A stretch of 64,000 bases of DNA, from assembly GCA_963921195.1 (NCBI GenBank), contig CAWUER010000514.1, positions 2,294,001 through 2,358,000 on the forward strand, written 5' to 3'. The notes under the pieces were generated by a model, which was given only the letters and a program-made list of their open reading frames with translations, was not told the DNA's origin and searched no databases. The stretch comes from Pegoplata infirma. Lineage: Eukaryota; Arthropoda; Insecta; Diptera; Anthomyiidae. Positions 37,101 to 50,893 of the stretch are shown here, one piece after another; position 1 is the stretch's first letter, and each line of letters begins with the position of its first letter. The position numbers and the translations under genes are program-made.

Positions 37101-39160
37101 TTCTATTTAAACTTTATTGAAAAAGATTTAAATTTGTGCAAAGGCATTAGAAAACGATAGAATGGTAACCTTGATATAGCCATTTCAAGTTATTACAAGT
37201 AACCCGAAAATATTTTTGATATGAATGCATAAATATCTGTTAATACTAGTCTGATAGTCTAAAATTTTTTCTGTCATGATAAAGCTAATATACTTATGCA
37301 TTCTAGTTTTTATAGAGTCAAAATCGCATCATTATTTACCGAGTTATAGCAATTTAAAAATGAGGGTCTCCAAAAAACCTTAAATAATGGGTTTCTCATA
37401 AAAATGAAAAAAAAAAAAAACTTTGCATAAATGCATATATCTCTGTAAGTACCAGCCCGATTGTCTCACATTTGGTTCCAGAGGAAAGATAAAGTCTCAA
37501 TCTTTTATTTTTTTGTTATTTTGACAAAATCGGAGCAATAGTTGCAGAGATACAGCCGTTGAAAGTAAAAGGTCTCCAGACTACGAAAAATTACAAGTTT
37601 ATCATTTTTGAAATAATAAATTTTTTTAAAAATTTAAAATCGAGCAATCTCTTTTATTCTATTTAAACTTTATTGAAAAAGATTTAAATTCGTGCAAAGG
37701 CATTTGAAATCGAAATAATGGTAACCTTGATATAGCCATTTCAAGTTATTACAAGTAACCCGAAAATATTTTTGACATGAATGCATAAATATCTGTTAAT
37801 ACTAGTCCGATAGTCTTAATTTTTTTCTGTCATGATAAAGCTAATATACTTATGCCTTCTAGTTTTTATAGAGTCAAAATCGGATCATTATTTACCGAGT
37901 TATAGCAATTTAAAAATTAGGGTCTCCAAAAAACCTTAAATAATGGGTTTCTCATAAAAATGAAAAAAAAAACTTTGCATAAATGCATATATCTCTGTAA
38001 GTACCAGCCCGATTGTCTCACATTTGGTTCCAGAGGAAAGATAAAGTCTCAATCTTTTATTTTTTTGTTATTTTGACAAAATCGGAGCAATAGTTGCAGA
38101 GATACAGCCGTTGAAAGTAAAAGGTCTCCAGACTACGAAAAATTACAAGTTTATCATTTTTGAATAAATAAATTTTTTTAAAAATTTAAAATCGAGCAAT
38201 CTCTTTTATTCTATTTAAACTTTATTGAAAAATATTTAAATTCGTGCGAAGGCATTTGAAATCGAAATAATGGTAACCTTGATATAGCCATTTCAAGTTA
38301 TTACAAGTAACCCGAAAATATTTTTGATATGAATGCATAAATATCTGTTAATACTAGTCTGATAGTCTTAAATTTTTTCTGTCATGATAAAGCTAATATA
38401 CTTATGCATTCTAGTTTTTATAGAGTCAAAATCGCATCATTATTTACCGAGTTATAGCAATTTAAAAATTAGGGTCTCCAAAAAACCTTAAATAATGGGT
38501 TTCTCATAAAAATGAAAAAAAAACTTTGCATAAATGCATATATCTCTGTAAGTACCAGCCCGATTGTCTCACATTTGGTTCCAGAGGAAAGATAAAGTCT
38601 CAATCTTTTATTTTTTTGTTATTTTGACAAAATCGGAGCAATAGTTGCAGAGATACAGCCGTCGAAAGTAAAAGTCTCCAGACTACGAAAAATTACAAGT
38701 TTATCATTTTTGAAAAAATAAATTTTTTTAAAAATTTAAAATCGAGCAATCTCTTTTATTCTATTTAAACTTTATTGAAAAAGATTTAAATTCGTGCGAA
38801 GGCATTTGAAATCGTTATAATGGTAACCTTGATATAGCCATTTCAAGTTATTACAAGTAACCCGAAAATATTTTTGATATGAATGCATAAATATCTGTTA
38901 ATACTAGTCCGATAGTCTTAATTTTTTTCTGTCATGATAAAGCTAATATACTTATGCATTCTAGTTTTTATAGAGTCAAAATCGCATCATTATTTACCGA
39001 GTTATAGCAATTTAAAAATTAGGGTCTCCAAAAAACCTTAAATAATGGGTTTCTCATAAAAATGAAAAAAAAAACTTTGCATAAATGCATATATCTCTGT
39101 AAGTACCAGCCTGATTGTCTCACATTTGGTTTCAGAGGAAAGATAAAGTCTCAATCTTTT
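34197..39160 (+). repeat. Nine-monomer higher-order block, copy 2 (4,967 bp)
   Basis: Second copy. Every private marker of copy 1 reappears 4,966-4,967 bp later, for example CTCAATATTTTA at about 34732, CATTAACTACCGAG at about 35129, CCGTCGAAAG at about 38661, TCGTTATAATGG at about 38813 and AGCCTGATTG at 39108. The differences I noticed are one T/A-run length change (about 32094 versus 37061) and AAATATTTAAATTCG at about 38230 where copy 1 has AAAGATTTAAATTCG. Similarity ends between 39130 and 39345, where copy 2 is followed by a class A unit instead of B. Confidence 0.88.
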
Positions 39161-40203
39161 ATTTTTTTGTTATTTTGACAAAATCGGAGCAATAGTTGCA
39201 GAGATACAGCCGTTGAAAGTAAAAGGTCTCCAGACTACGAAAAATTACAAGTTTATCATTTTTGAAAAAATAAATTTTTTTAAAAATTTAAAATCGAGCA
39301 ATCTCTTTTATTCTATTTAAACTTTATTGAAAAAGATTTAAATTTGTGCAAAGGCATTAGAAAACGATAGAATGGTAACCTTGATATAGCCATTTCAAGT
39401 TATTACAAGAAACCCGAAAATATTTTTGATATGAATGCATAAATATCTGTTAATACTAGTCTGATAGTCTAAAATTTTTTCTGTCATGATAAAGCTAATA
39501 TACTTATGCATTCTAGTTTTTATAGAGTCAAAATCGCATCATTATTTACCGAGTTATAGCAATTTAAAAATGAGGGTCTCCAAAAAACCTTAAATAATGG
39601 GTTTCTCATAAAAATGAAAAAAAAACTTTGCATAAATGCATATATCTCTGTAAGTACCAGCCCGATTGTCTCACATTTGGTTCCAGAGGAAAGATAAAGT
39701 CTCAATCTTTTATTTTTTTGTTATTTTGACAAAATCGGAGCAATAGTTGCAGAGATACAGCCGTTGAAAATAAAAGGTCTCCAGACTACGAAAAATTACA
39801 AGTTTATCATTTTTGAAAAAATAAATTTTTTTAAAAATTTAAAATCGAGCAATCTCTTTTATTCTATTTAAACTTTATTGAAAAAGATTTAAATTCGTGC
39901 AAAGGCATTTGAAATCGAAATAATGGTAACCTTGATATAGCCATTTCAAGTTATTACAAGTAACCCGAAAATATTTTTGACATGAATGCATAAATATCTG
40001 TTAATACTAGTCCGATAGTCTTAATTTTTTTCTGTCATGATAAAGCTAATATACTTATGCCTTCTAGTTTTTATAGAGTCAAAATCGGATCATTATTTAC
40101 CGAGTTATAGCAATTTAAAAATTAGGGTCTCCAAAAAACCTTAAATAATGGGTTTCTCATAAAAATGAAAAAAAAACTTTGCATAAATGCATATATCTCT
40201 GTA

Positions 40204-40663
40204 AGTACCAGCCCGATTGTCTCACATTTGGTTCCAGAGGAAAGATAAAGTCTCAATCTTTTATTTTTTTGTTATTTTGACAAAATCGGAGCAATAGTTT
40301 AAAATCGAGCAATCTCTTTTATTCTATTTAAACTTTATTGAAAAAGATTTAAATTCGTGCAAAGGCATTTGAAATCGAAATAATGGTAACCTTGATATAG
40401 CCATTTCAAGTTATTACAAGTAACCCGAAAATATTTTTGATATGAATGCATAAATATCTGTTAATACTAGTCTGATAGTCTTAAATTTTTTCTGTCATGA
40501 TAAAGCTAATATACTTATGCATTCTAGTTTTTATAGAGTCAAAATCGCATCATTATTTACCGAGTTATAGCAATTTAAAAATTAGGGTCTCCAAAAAACC
40601 TTAAATAATGGGTTTCTCATAAAAATGAAAAAAAAACTTTGCATAAATGCATATATCTCTGTA
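40204..40663 (+). repeat. Truncated satellite monomer with 91-bp deletion
   Basis: This unit is 460 bp instead of 551. At about 40299 GCAATAGTT runs directly into TAAAATCGAGC, skipping the part of core 1 with GCAGAGATACAGCC, the GGTCTCC landmark and the A/T-tract block. The loss removes most of core 1 but leaves cores 2 and 3. Confidence 0.88.
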
Positions 40664-41625
40664 AGTACCAGCCCGATTGTCTCACATTTGGTTCCAGAGG
40701 AAAGATAAAGTCTCAATCTTTTATTTTTTTGTTATTTTGACAAAATCGGAGCAATAGTTGCAGAGATACAGCCGTTGAAAGTAAAAGGTCTCCAGACTAC
40801 GAAAAATTACAAGTTTATCATTTTTGAAAAAATAAATTTTTTTAAAAATTTAAAATCGAGCAATCTCTTTTATTCTATTTAAACTTTATTGAAAAAGATT
40901 TAAATTCGTGCAAAGGCATTTGAAATCGATATAATGGTAACCTTGATATAGCCATTTCAAGTTATTACAAGTAACCCGAAAATATTTTTGATATGAATGC
41001 ATAAATATCTGTTAATACTAGTCCGATAGTCTTAATCTTTTTCTGTCATGATAAAGCTAATATACTTATGCCTTCTAGTTTTTATAGAGTCAAAATCGGA
41101 TCATTATTTACCGAGTTATAGCAATTTAAAAATGAGGGTCTCCAAAAAACCTTAAATAATGGGTTTCTCATAAAAATGAAAAAAAAACTTTGCATAAATG
41201 CATATATCTCTGTAAGTACCAGCCCGATTGTCTCACATTTGGTTTCAGAGGAAAGATAAAGTCTCAATCTTTTATTTTTTTGTTATTTTGACAAAATCGG
41301 AGCAATAGTTGCAGAGATACAGCCGTTGAAAGTAAAAGGTCTCCAGACTACGAAAAATTACAAGTTTATCATTTTTGAAAAAATAAATTTTTTTAAAAAT
41401 TTAAAATCGAGCAATCTCTTTTATTCTATTTAAACTTTATTGAAAAAGATTTAAATTTGTGCAAAGGCATTAGAAAACGATAGAATGGTAACCTTGATAT
41501 AGCCATTTCAAGTTATTACAAGTAACCCGAAAATATTTTTGATATGAATGCATAAATATCTGTTAATACTAGTCTGATAGTCTAAAATTTTTTCTGTCAT
41601 GATAAAGCTAATATACTTATGCCTT

Positions 41626-42720
41626 CTAGTTTTTATAGAGTCAAAATCGGATCATTATTTACCGAGTTATAGCAATTTAAAAATTAGGGTCACCAAAAAA
41701 CCTTAAATAATGGGTTTCTCATAAAAATGAAAAAAAAACTTTGCATAAATGCATATATCTCTGTAAGTACCAGCCCGATTGTCTCACATTTGGTTCCAGA
41801 GGAAAGATAAAGTCTCAATCTTTTATTTTTTTGTTATTTTGACAAAATGGGAGCAATAGTTGCAGAGATACAGCCGTTGAAAGTAAAAGGTCTCCAGACT
41901 ACGAAAAATTACAAGTTTATCATTTTTGAAAAAATAAATTTTTTTAAAAATTTAAAATCGAGCAATCTCTTTTATTCTATTTAAACTTTATTGAAAAAGA
42001 TTTAAATTCGTGCGAAGGCATTTGAAATCGAAATAATGGTAACCTTGATATAGCCATTTCAAGTTATTACAAGTAACCCGAAAATATTTTTGATATGAAT
42101 GCATAAATATCTGTTAATACTAGTCTGATAGTCTTAAATTTTTTCTGTCATGATAAAGCATTCTAGTTTTTATAGAGTCAAAATCGCATCATTATTTACC
42201 GAGTTATAGCAATTTAAAAATTAGGGTCTCCAAAAAACCTTAAATAATGGGTTTCTCATAAAAATGAAAAAAAAACTTTGCATAAATGCATATATCTCTG
42301 TAAGTACCAGCCCGATTGTCTCACATTTGGTTCCAGAGGAAAGATAAAGTCTCAATCTTTTATTTTTTTGTTATTTTGACAAAATCGGAGCAATAGTTGC
42401 AGAGATACAGCCGTTGAAAGTAAAAGGTCTCCTGACTACGAAAAATTACAAGTTTATCATTTTTGAAAAAATAAATTTTTTTAAAAATTTAAAATCGAGC
42501 AATCTCTTTTATTCTATTTAAACTTTATTGAAAAAGATTTAAATTCGTGCAAAGGCATTTGAAATCGATATAATGGTAACCTTGATATAGCCATTTCAAG
42601 TTATTACAAGTAACCCGAAAATATTTTTGATATGAATGCATAAATATCTGTTAATACTAGTCCGATAGTCTTAATTTTTTTCTGTCATGATAAAGCTAAT
42701 ATACTTATGCCTTCTAGTTT
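41626..42720 (+). repeat. Partial, displaced copy of the 4-monomer block
   Basis: The rare variants of the duplicated block at 25738-30126 recur here: the ~14-bp loss giving GATAAAGCATTCTAG (about 42155) and CTCCTGACTACG (about 42430). They follow a CCTTCTAG/CGGATC/ATTAGGG unit, in the same order. The site is about 13.7 kb from the second copy, with the 9-monomer duplication between. GGTCACC at about 41688 is private to this copy. Confidence 0.7.
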
Positions 42721-44699
42721 TTATAGAGTCAAAATCGGATCATTATTTACCGAGTTATAGCAATTTAAAAATGAGGGTCTCCAAAAAACCTTAAATAATG
42801 GGTTTCTCATAAAAATGAAAAAAAAACTTTGCATAAATGCATATATCTCTGTAAGTACCAGCCCGATTGTCTCACATTTGGTTCCAGAGGAAAGATAAAG
42901 TCTCAATCTTTTATTTTTTTGTTATTTTGACAAAATCGGAGCAATAGTTGCAGAGATACAGCCGTTGAAAGTAAAAGGTCTCCAGACTACGAAAAATTAC
43001 AAGTTTATCATTTTTGAAAAAATAAATTTTTTTAAAAATTTAAAATCGAGCAATCTCTTTTATTCTATTTAAACTTTATTGAAAAAGATTTAAATTCGTG
43101 AAAAGGCATTTGAAATCGAAATAATGGTAACCTTGATATAGCCATTTCAAGTTATTACAAGTAACGCGAAAATATTTTCGATATGAATGCATAAATATCT
43201 GTTAATACTAGTCTGATAGTCTTAAATTTTTTCTGTCATGATAAAGCTAATATACTTATGCATTCTAGTTTTTATAGAGTCAAAATCGCATCATTATTTA
43301 CCGAGTTATAGCAATTTAAAAATTAGGGTCTCCAAAAAACCTTAAATAATGGGTTTCTCATAAAAATGAAAAAAAAACTTTGCATAAATGCATATATCTC
43401 TGTAAGTACCAGCCCGATTGTCTAACATTTGGTTCCAGAGGAAAGATAAAGTCTCAATCTTTTATTTTTTTGTTATTTTGACAAAATCGGAGCAATAGTT
43501 GCAGAGATACAGCCGTTGAAAGTAAATGGTCTCCAGACTACGAAAAATTATAAGTTTATCATTTTTGAAAAAATAAATTTTTTTAAAAATTTAAAATCGA
43601 GCAATCTCTTTTATTCTATTTAAACTTTATTGAAAAAGATTTAAATTCGTGCAAAGGCATTTGAAATCGAAATAATGGTAACCTTGATATAGCCATTTCA
43701 AGTTATTACAAGTAACCCGAAAATATTTTTGACATGAATGCATAAATATCTGTTAATACTAGTCCGATAGTCTTAATTTTTCTCTGTCATGATAAAGCTA
43801 ATATACTTATGCCTTCTAGTTTTTATAGAGTCAAAATCGGATCATTATTTACCGAGCTATAGCAATTTAAAAATTAGGGTCTCCAAAAAACCTTAAATAA
43901 TGGGTTTCTCATAAAAATGAAAAAAAAAATTTGCATAAATGCATATATCTCTGTAAGTACCAGCCCGATTGTCTCACATTTGGTTCCAGAGGAAAGATAA
44001 AGTCTCAATCTTTTATTTTTTTGTTATTTTGACAAAATCGGAGCAATAGTTGCAGAGATACAGCCGTTGAAAGTAAAAGGTCTCCAGACTACGAAAAATT
44101 ACAAGTTTATCATTTTTGAAAAAATAAATTTTTTTAAAAATTTAAAATCGAGCAATCTCTTTTATTCTATTTAAACTTTATTGAAAAAGATTTAAATTCG
44201 TGCGAAGGCATTTGAAATCGAAATAATGGTAACCTTGATATAGCCATTTCAAGTTATTACAAGTAACCCGAAAATATTTTTGATATGAATGCATAAATAT
44301 CTGTTAATACTAGTCTGATAGTCTTAAATTTTTTCTGTCATGATAAAGCTAATATACTTATGCATTCTAGTTTTTATAGAGTCAAAATCGCATCATTATT
44401 TACCGAGTTATTGCAATTTAAAAATTAGGGTCTCCAAAAAACCTTAAATAATGGGTTTCTCATAAAAATGAAAAAAAAACTTTGCATAAATGCATATATC
44501 TCTGTAAGTACCAGCCCGATTGTCTCACATTTGGTTCCAGAGGAAAGATAAAGTCTCAATCTTTTATTTTTTTGTTATTTTGACAAAATCGGAGCAATAG
44601 TTGCAGAGATACAGCCGTTGAAAGTAAAAGGTCTCCAGACTACGAAAAATTACAAGTTTATCATTTTTGAAAAAATAATTTTTTTTAAAAATTTAAAAT

Positions 44700-47600
44700 C
44701 GAGCAATCTCTTTTATTCTATTTAAACTTTATTGAAAAAGATTTAAATTCGTGCGAAGGCATTTGAAATCGAAATAATGGTAACCTTGATATAGCCATTT
44801 CAAGTTATTACAAGTAACCCGAAAATATTTTTGATATGAATGCATAAATATCTGTTAATACTAGTCTGATAGTCTTAAATTTTTTCTGTCATGATAAAGC
44901 TAATATACTTATGCATTCTAGTTTTTATAGAGTCAAAATCGCATCATTATTTACCGAGTTATAGCAATTTAAAAATTAGGGTCTCCAAAAAACCTTAAAT
45001 AATGGGTTTCTCATAAAAATGAAAAAAAAACTTTGCATAAATGCATATATCTCTGTAAGTACCAGCCCGATTGTCTCACATTTGGTTCCAGAGGAAAGAT
45101 AAAGTCTCAATCTTTTATTTTTTTGTTATTTTGACAAAATCGGAGCAATAGTTGCAGAGATACAGCCGTTGAAAGTAAAAGGTCTCCAGACTACGAAAAA
45201 TTACAAGTTTATCATTTTTGAAAAAATAAATTTTTTTAAAAATTTAAAATCGAGCAATCTCTTTTATTCTATTTAAACTTTATTGAAAAAGATTTAAATT
45301 CGTGCAAAGGCATTTGAAATCGATATAATGGTAACCTTGATATAGCCATTTCAAATTATTACAAGTAACCCGAAAATATTTTTGATATGAATGCATAAAT
45401 ATCTGTTAATACTAGTCCGATAGTCTTAATTTTTTTCTGTCATGATAAAGCTAATATACTTATGCATTCTAGTTTTTATAGAGTCAAAATCGCATCATTA
45501 TTTACCGAGTTATAGCAATTTAAAAATTAGGGTCTCCAAAAAACCTTAAATAATGGGTTTCTCATAAAAATGAAAAAAAAAACTTTGCATAAATGCATAT
45601 ATCTCTGTAAGTACCAGCCCGATTGTCTCACATTTGGTTCCAGAGGAAAGATAAAGTCTCAATCTTTTATTTTTTTGTTATTTTGACAAAATCGGAGCAA
45701 TAGTTGCAGAGATACAGCCGTTGAAAGTAAAAGGTCTCCAGACTACGAAAAATTACAAGTTTATCATTTTTGAAAAAATAAATTTTTTTAAAAATTTAAA
45801 ATCGAGCAATCTCTTTTATTCTATTTAAACTTTATTGAAAAAGATTTAAATTCGTGCAAAGGCATTTGAAATCGATATAATGGTAACCTTGATATAGCCA
45901 TTTCAAGTTATTACAAGTAACCCGAAAATATTTTTGATATGAATGCATAAATATCTGTTAATACTAGTCCGATAGTCTTAATTTTTTTCTGTCATGATAA
46001 AGCTAATATACTTATGCCTTCTAGTTTTTATAGAGTCAAAATCGCATCATTATTTACCGAGTTATAGCAATTTAAAAATGAGGGTCTCCAAAAAACCTTA
46101 AATAATGGGTTTCTCATAAAAATGAAAAAAAAACTTTGCATAAATGCATATATCTCTGTAAGTACCAGCCCGATTGTCTCACATTTGGTTCCAGAGGAAA
46201 GATAAAGTCTCAATCTTTTATTTTTTTGTTATTTTGACAAAATCGGAGCAATAGTTGCAGAGATACAGCCGTTGAAAGTAAAAGGTCTCCAGACTACGAA
46301 AAATTACAAGTTTATCATTTTTGAAAAAATAAATTTTTTTAAAAATTTAAAATCGAGCAATCTCTTTTATTCTATTTAAACTTTATTGAAAAAGATTTAA
46401 ATTCGTGCGAAGGCATTTGAAATCGAAATAATGGTAACCTTGATATAGCCATTTCAAGTTATTACAAGTAACCCGAAAATATTTTTGATATGAATGCATA
46501 AATATCTGTTAATACTAGTCTGATAGTCTTAAATTTTTTCTGTCATGATAAAGCTAATATACTTATGCATTCTAGTTTTTATAGAGTCAAAATCGCATCA
46601 TTATTTACCGAGTTATAGCAATTTAAAAATTAGGGTCTCCAAAAAACCTTAAATAATGGGTTTCTCATAAAAATGAAAAAAAAAACTTTGCATAAATGCA
46701 TATATCTCTGTAAGTACCAGCCCGATTGTCTCACATTTGGTTCCAGAGGAAAGATAAAGTCTCAATCTTTTATTTTTTTGTTATTTTGACAAAATCGGAG
46801 CAATAGTTGCAGAGATACAGCCGTTGAAAGTAAAAGGTCTCCAGACTACGAAAAATTACAAGTTTATCATTTTTGAAAAAATAAATTTTTTTAAAAATTT
46901 AAAATCGAGCAATCTCTTTTATTCTATTTAAACTTTATTGAAAAAGATTTAAATTCGTGCAAAGGCATTTGAAATCGATATAATGGTAACCTTGATATAG
47001 CCATTTCAAATTATTACAAGTAACCCGAAAATATTTTTGATATGAATGCATAAATATCTGTTAATACTAGTCCGATAGTCTTAATTTTTTTCTGTCATGA
47101 TAAAGCTAATATACTTATGCATTCTAGTTTTTATAGAGTCAAAATCGCATCATTATTTACCGAGTTATAGCAATTTAAAAATTAGGGTCTCCAAAAAACC
47201 TTAAATAATGGGTTTCTCATAAAAATGAAAAAAAAAACTTTGCATAAATGCATATATCTCTGTAAGTACCAGCCCGATTGTCTCACATTTGGTTCCAGAG
47301 GAAAGATAAAGTCTCAATCTTTTATTTTTTTGTTATTTTGACAAAATCGGAGCAATAGTTGCAGAGATACAGCCGTTGAAAGTAAAAGGTCTCCAGACTA
47401 CGAAAAATTACAAGTTTATCATTTTTGAAAAAATAAATTTTTTTAAAAATTTAAAATCGAGCAATCTCTTTTATTCTATTTAAACTTTATTGAAAAAGAT
47501 TTAAATTCGTGCAAAGGCATTTGAAATCGATATAATGGTAACCTTGATATAGCCATTTCAAGTTATTACAAGTAACCCGAAAATATTTTTGATATGAATG

Positions 47601-47870
47601 CATAAATATCTGTTAATACTAGTCCGATAGTCTTAATTTTTTTCTGTCATGATAAAGCTAATATACTTATGCCTTCTAGTTTTTATAGAGTCAAAATCGC
47701 ATCATTATTTACCGAGTTATAGCAATTTAAAAATGAGGGTCTCCAAAAAACCTTAAATAATGGGTTTCTCATAAAAATGAAAAAAAAACTTTGCATAAAT
47801 GCATATATCTCTGTAAGTACCAGCCCGATTGTCTCACATTTGGTTCCAGAGGAAAGATAAAGTCTCAATC
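44700..47870 (+). repeat. Tandem duplication of a 3-monomer block (about 1,654 bp)
   Basis: The rare variant CATTTCAAATTATTAC occurs at about 45350 and 47004, 1,654 bp apart. In both copies it is followed by a CCGATAG unit with GCATTCTAG/CGCATC/ATTAGGG, and then by a GATATAATGG unit with GCCTTCTAG/CGCATC/ATGAGGG. Order per copy is D, B-hybrid, B-variant. Similarity ends near 47875, where the second copy has eight Ts instead of seven. The same CAAATTATTAC variant also occurs at about 63387. Edges are approximate. Confidence 0.75.
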
Positions 47871-47883
47871 TTTTATTTTTTTT

Positions 47884-50800
47884 GTTATTTTGACAAAATC
47901 GGAGCAATAGTTGCAGAGATACAGCCGTTGAAAGTAAAAGGTCTCCAGACTACGAAAAATTACAAGTTTATCATTTTTGAAAAAATAAATTTTTTTAAAA
48001 ATTTAAAATCGAGCAATCTCTTTTATTCTATTTAAACTTTATTGAAAAAGATTTAAATTCGTGCAAAGGCATTTGAAATCGAAATAATGGTAACCTTGAT
48101 ATAGCCATTTCAAGTTATTACAAGTAACCCGAAAATATTTTTGACATGAATGCATAAATATCTGTTAATACTAGTCCGATAGTCTTAATTTTTTTCTGTC
48201 ATGATAAAGCTAATATACTTATGCCTTCTAGTTTTTATAGAGTCAAAATCGGATCATTATTTACCGAGTTATAGCAATTTAAAAATTAGGGTCTCCAAAA
48301 AACCTTAAATAATGGGTTTCTCATAAAAATGAAAAAAAAACTTTGCATAAATGCATATATCTCTGTAAGTACCAGCCCGAAAAAAAATAAATTTTTTTAA
48401 AAATTTAAAATCGAGCAATCTCTTTTATTCTATTTAAACTTTATTGAAAAAGATTTAAATTCGTGCAAAGGCATTTGAAATCGATATAATGGTAACCTTG
48501 ATATAGCCATTTCAAGTTATTACAAGTAACCCGAAAATATTTTTGATATGAATGCATAAATATCTGTTAATACTAGTCCGATAGTCTTAATTTTTTTCTG
48601 TCATGATAAAGCTAATATACTTATGCCTTCTAGTTTTTATAGAGTCAAAATCGGATCATTATTTACCGAGTTATAGCAATTTAAAAATGAGGGTCTCCAA
48701 AAAACCTTAAATAATGGGTTTCTCATAAAAATGAAAAAAAAACTTTGCATAAATGCATATATCTCTGTAAGTACCAGCCCGATTGTCTCACATTTGGTTT
48801 CAGAGGAAAGATAAAGTCTCAATCTTTTATTTTTTTGTTATTTTGATAAAATCGGAGCAGTTGTTGCAGAGATACAGCCGTTGAAAGTAAAAGGTCTCCA
48901 GACTACGAAAAATTACAAGTTTATCATTTTTGAAAAAATAATTTTTTTTAAAAATTTAAAATCGAGCAATCTCTTTTATTCTATTTAAACTTTATTGAAA
49001 AAGATTTAAATTCGTGCAAAGGCATTTGAAATCGATATAATGGTAACCTTGATATAGCCATTTCAAGTTATTACAAGTAACCCGAAAATATTTTTGATAT
49101 GAATGCATAAATATCTGTTAATACTAGTCTGATAGTCTTAAATTTTTTCTGTCATGATAAAGCTAATATACTTATGCATTCTAGTTTTTATAGAGTCAAA
49201 ATCGCATCATTATTTACCGAGTTATAGCAATTTAAAAATTAGGGTCTCCAAAAAACCTTAAATAATGGGTTTCTCATAAAAATTAAAAAAAAAACTTTGC
49301 ATAAATGCATATATCTCTGTAAGTACCAGCCCGATTGTCTCACATTTGGTGTCAGAGGAAAGATAAAGTCTCAATCTTTTATTTTTTTGTTATTTTGACA
49401 AAATCGGAGCAATAGTTGCAGAGATACAGCCGTTGAAAGTAAAAGGTCTCCAGACTACGAAAAATTACAAGTTTATCATTTTTGAAAAAATAAATTTTTT
49501 TAAAAATTTAAAATCGAGCAATCTCTTTTATTCTATTTAAACTTTATTGAAAAAGATTTAAATTCGTGCAAAGGCATTTGAAATCGAAATAATGGTAACC
49601 TTGATATAGCCATTTCAAGTTATTACAAGTAACCCGAAAATATTTTTGACATGAATGCATAAATATCTGTTAATACTAGTCCGATAGTCTTAATTTTTTT
49701 CTGTCATGATAAAGCTAATATACTTATGCCTTCTAGTTTTTATAGAGTCAAAATCGGATCATTATTTACCGAGTTATAGCAATTTAAAAATTAGGGTCTC
49801 CAAAAAACCTTAAATAATGGGTTTCTCATAAAAATGAAAAAAAAACTTTGCATAAATGCATATATCTCTGTAAGTACCAGCCCGAAAAAAAATAAATTTT
49901 TTTAAAAATTTAAAATCGAGCAATCTCTTTTATTCTATTTAAACTTTATTGAAAAAGATTTAAATTCGTGCAAAGGCATTTGAAATCGATATAATGGTAA
50001 CCTTGATATAGCCATTTCAAGTTATTACAAGTAACCCGAAAATATTTTTGATATGAATGCATAAATATCTGTTAATACTAGTCCGATAGTCTTAATTTTT
50101 TTCTGTCATGATAAAGCTAATATACTTATGCCTTCTAGTTTTTATAGAGTCAAAATCGGATCATTATTTACCGAGTTATAGCAATTTAAAAATGAGGGTC
50201 TCCAAAAAACCTTAAATAATGGGTTTCTCATAAAAATGAAAAAAAAACTTTGCATAAATGCATATATCTCTGTAAGTACCAGCCCGATTGTCTCACATTT
50301 GGTTTCAGAGGAAAGATAAAGTCTCAATCTTTTATTTTTTTGTTATTTTGATAAAATCGGAGCAATAGTTGCAGAGATACAGCCGTTGAAAGTAAAAGGT
50401 CTCCAGACTACGAAAAATTACAAGTTTATCATTTTTGAAAAAATAAATTTTTTTAAAAATTTAAAATCGAGCAATCTCTTTTATTCTATTTAAACTTTAT
50501 TGAAAAAGATTTAAATTCGTGCAAAGGCATTTGAAATCGATATAATGGTAACCTTGATATAGCCATTTCAAGTTATTACAAGTAACCCGAAAATATTTTT
50601 GATATGAATGCATAAATATCTGTTAATACTAGTCTGATAGTCTTAAATTTTTTCTGTCATGATAAAGCTAATATACTTATGCATTCTAGTTTTTATAGAG
50701 TCAAAATCGCATCATTATTTACCGAGTTATAGCAATTTAAAAATTAGGGTCTCCAAAAAACCTTAAATAATGGGTTTCTCATAAAAATTAAAAAAAAAAC

Positions 50801-50893
50801 TTTGCATAAATGCATATATCTCTGTAAGTACCAGCCCGATTGTCTCACATTTGGTGTCAGAGGAAAGATAAAGTCTCAATCTTTTATTTTTTT
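47884..50893 (+). repeat. Tandem duplication of a 1,505-bp block with a truncated monomer
   Basis: The junction CAGCCCGAAAAAAAATAAAT occurs at about 48373 and 49878, 1,505 bp apart. It marks a monomer of 402 bp (48368-48769) that has lost about 149 bp between CAGCCCGA and the A/T-tract block. Other shared variants are TTGATAAAATCGG (about 48843 and 50348), AAAATTAAAAAAAAA (about 49280 and 50786) and GGTGTCAGAGG (about 49348 and 50853). The copies differ at GCAGTTGTTGC (about 48857) versus GCAATAGTTGC. Since 1,505 is not a multiple of 551, the truncated unit was duplicated together with two full monomers. Confidence 0.85.
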
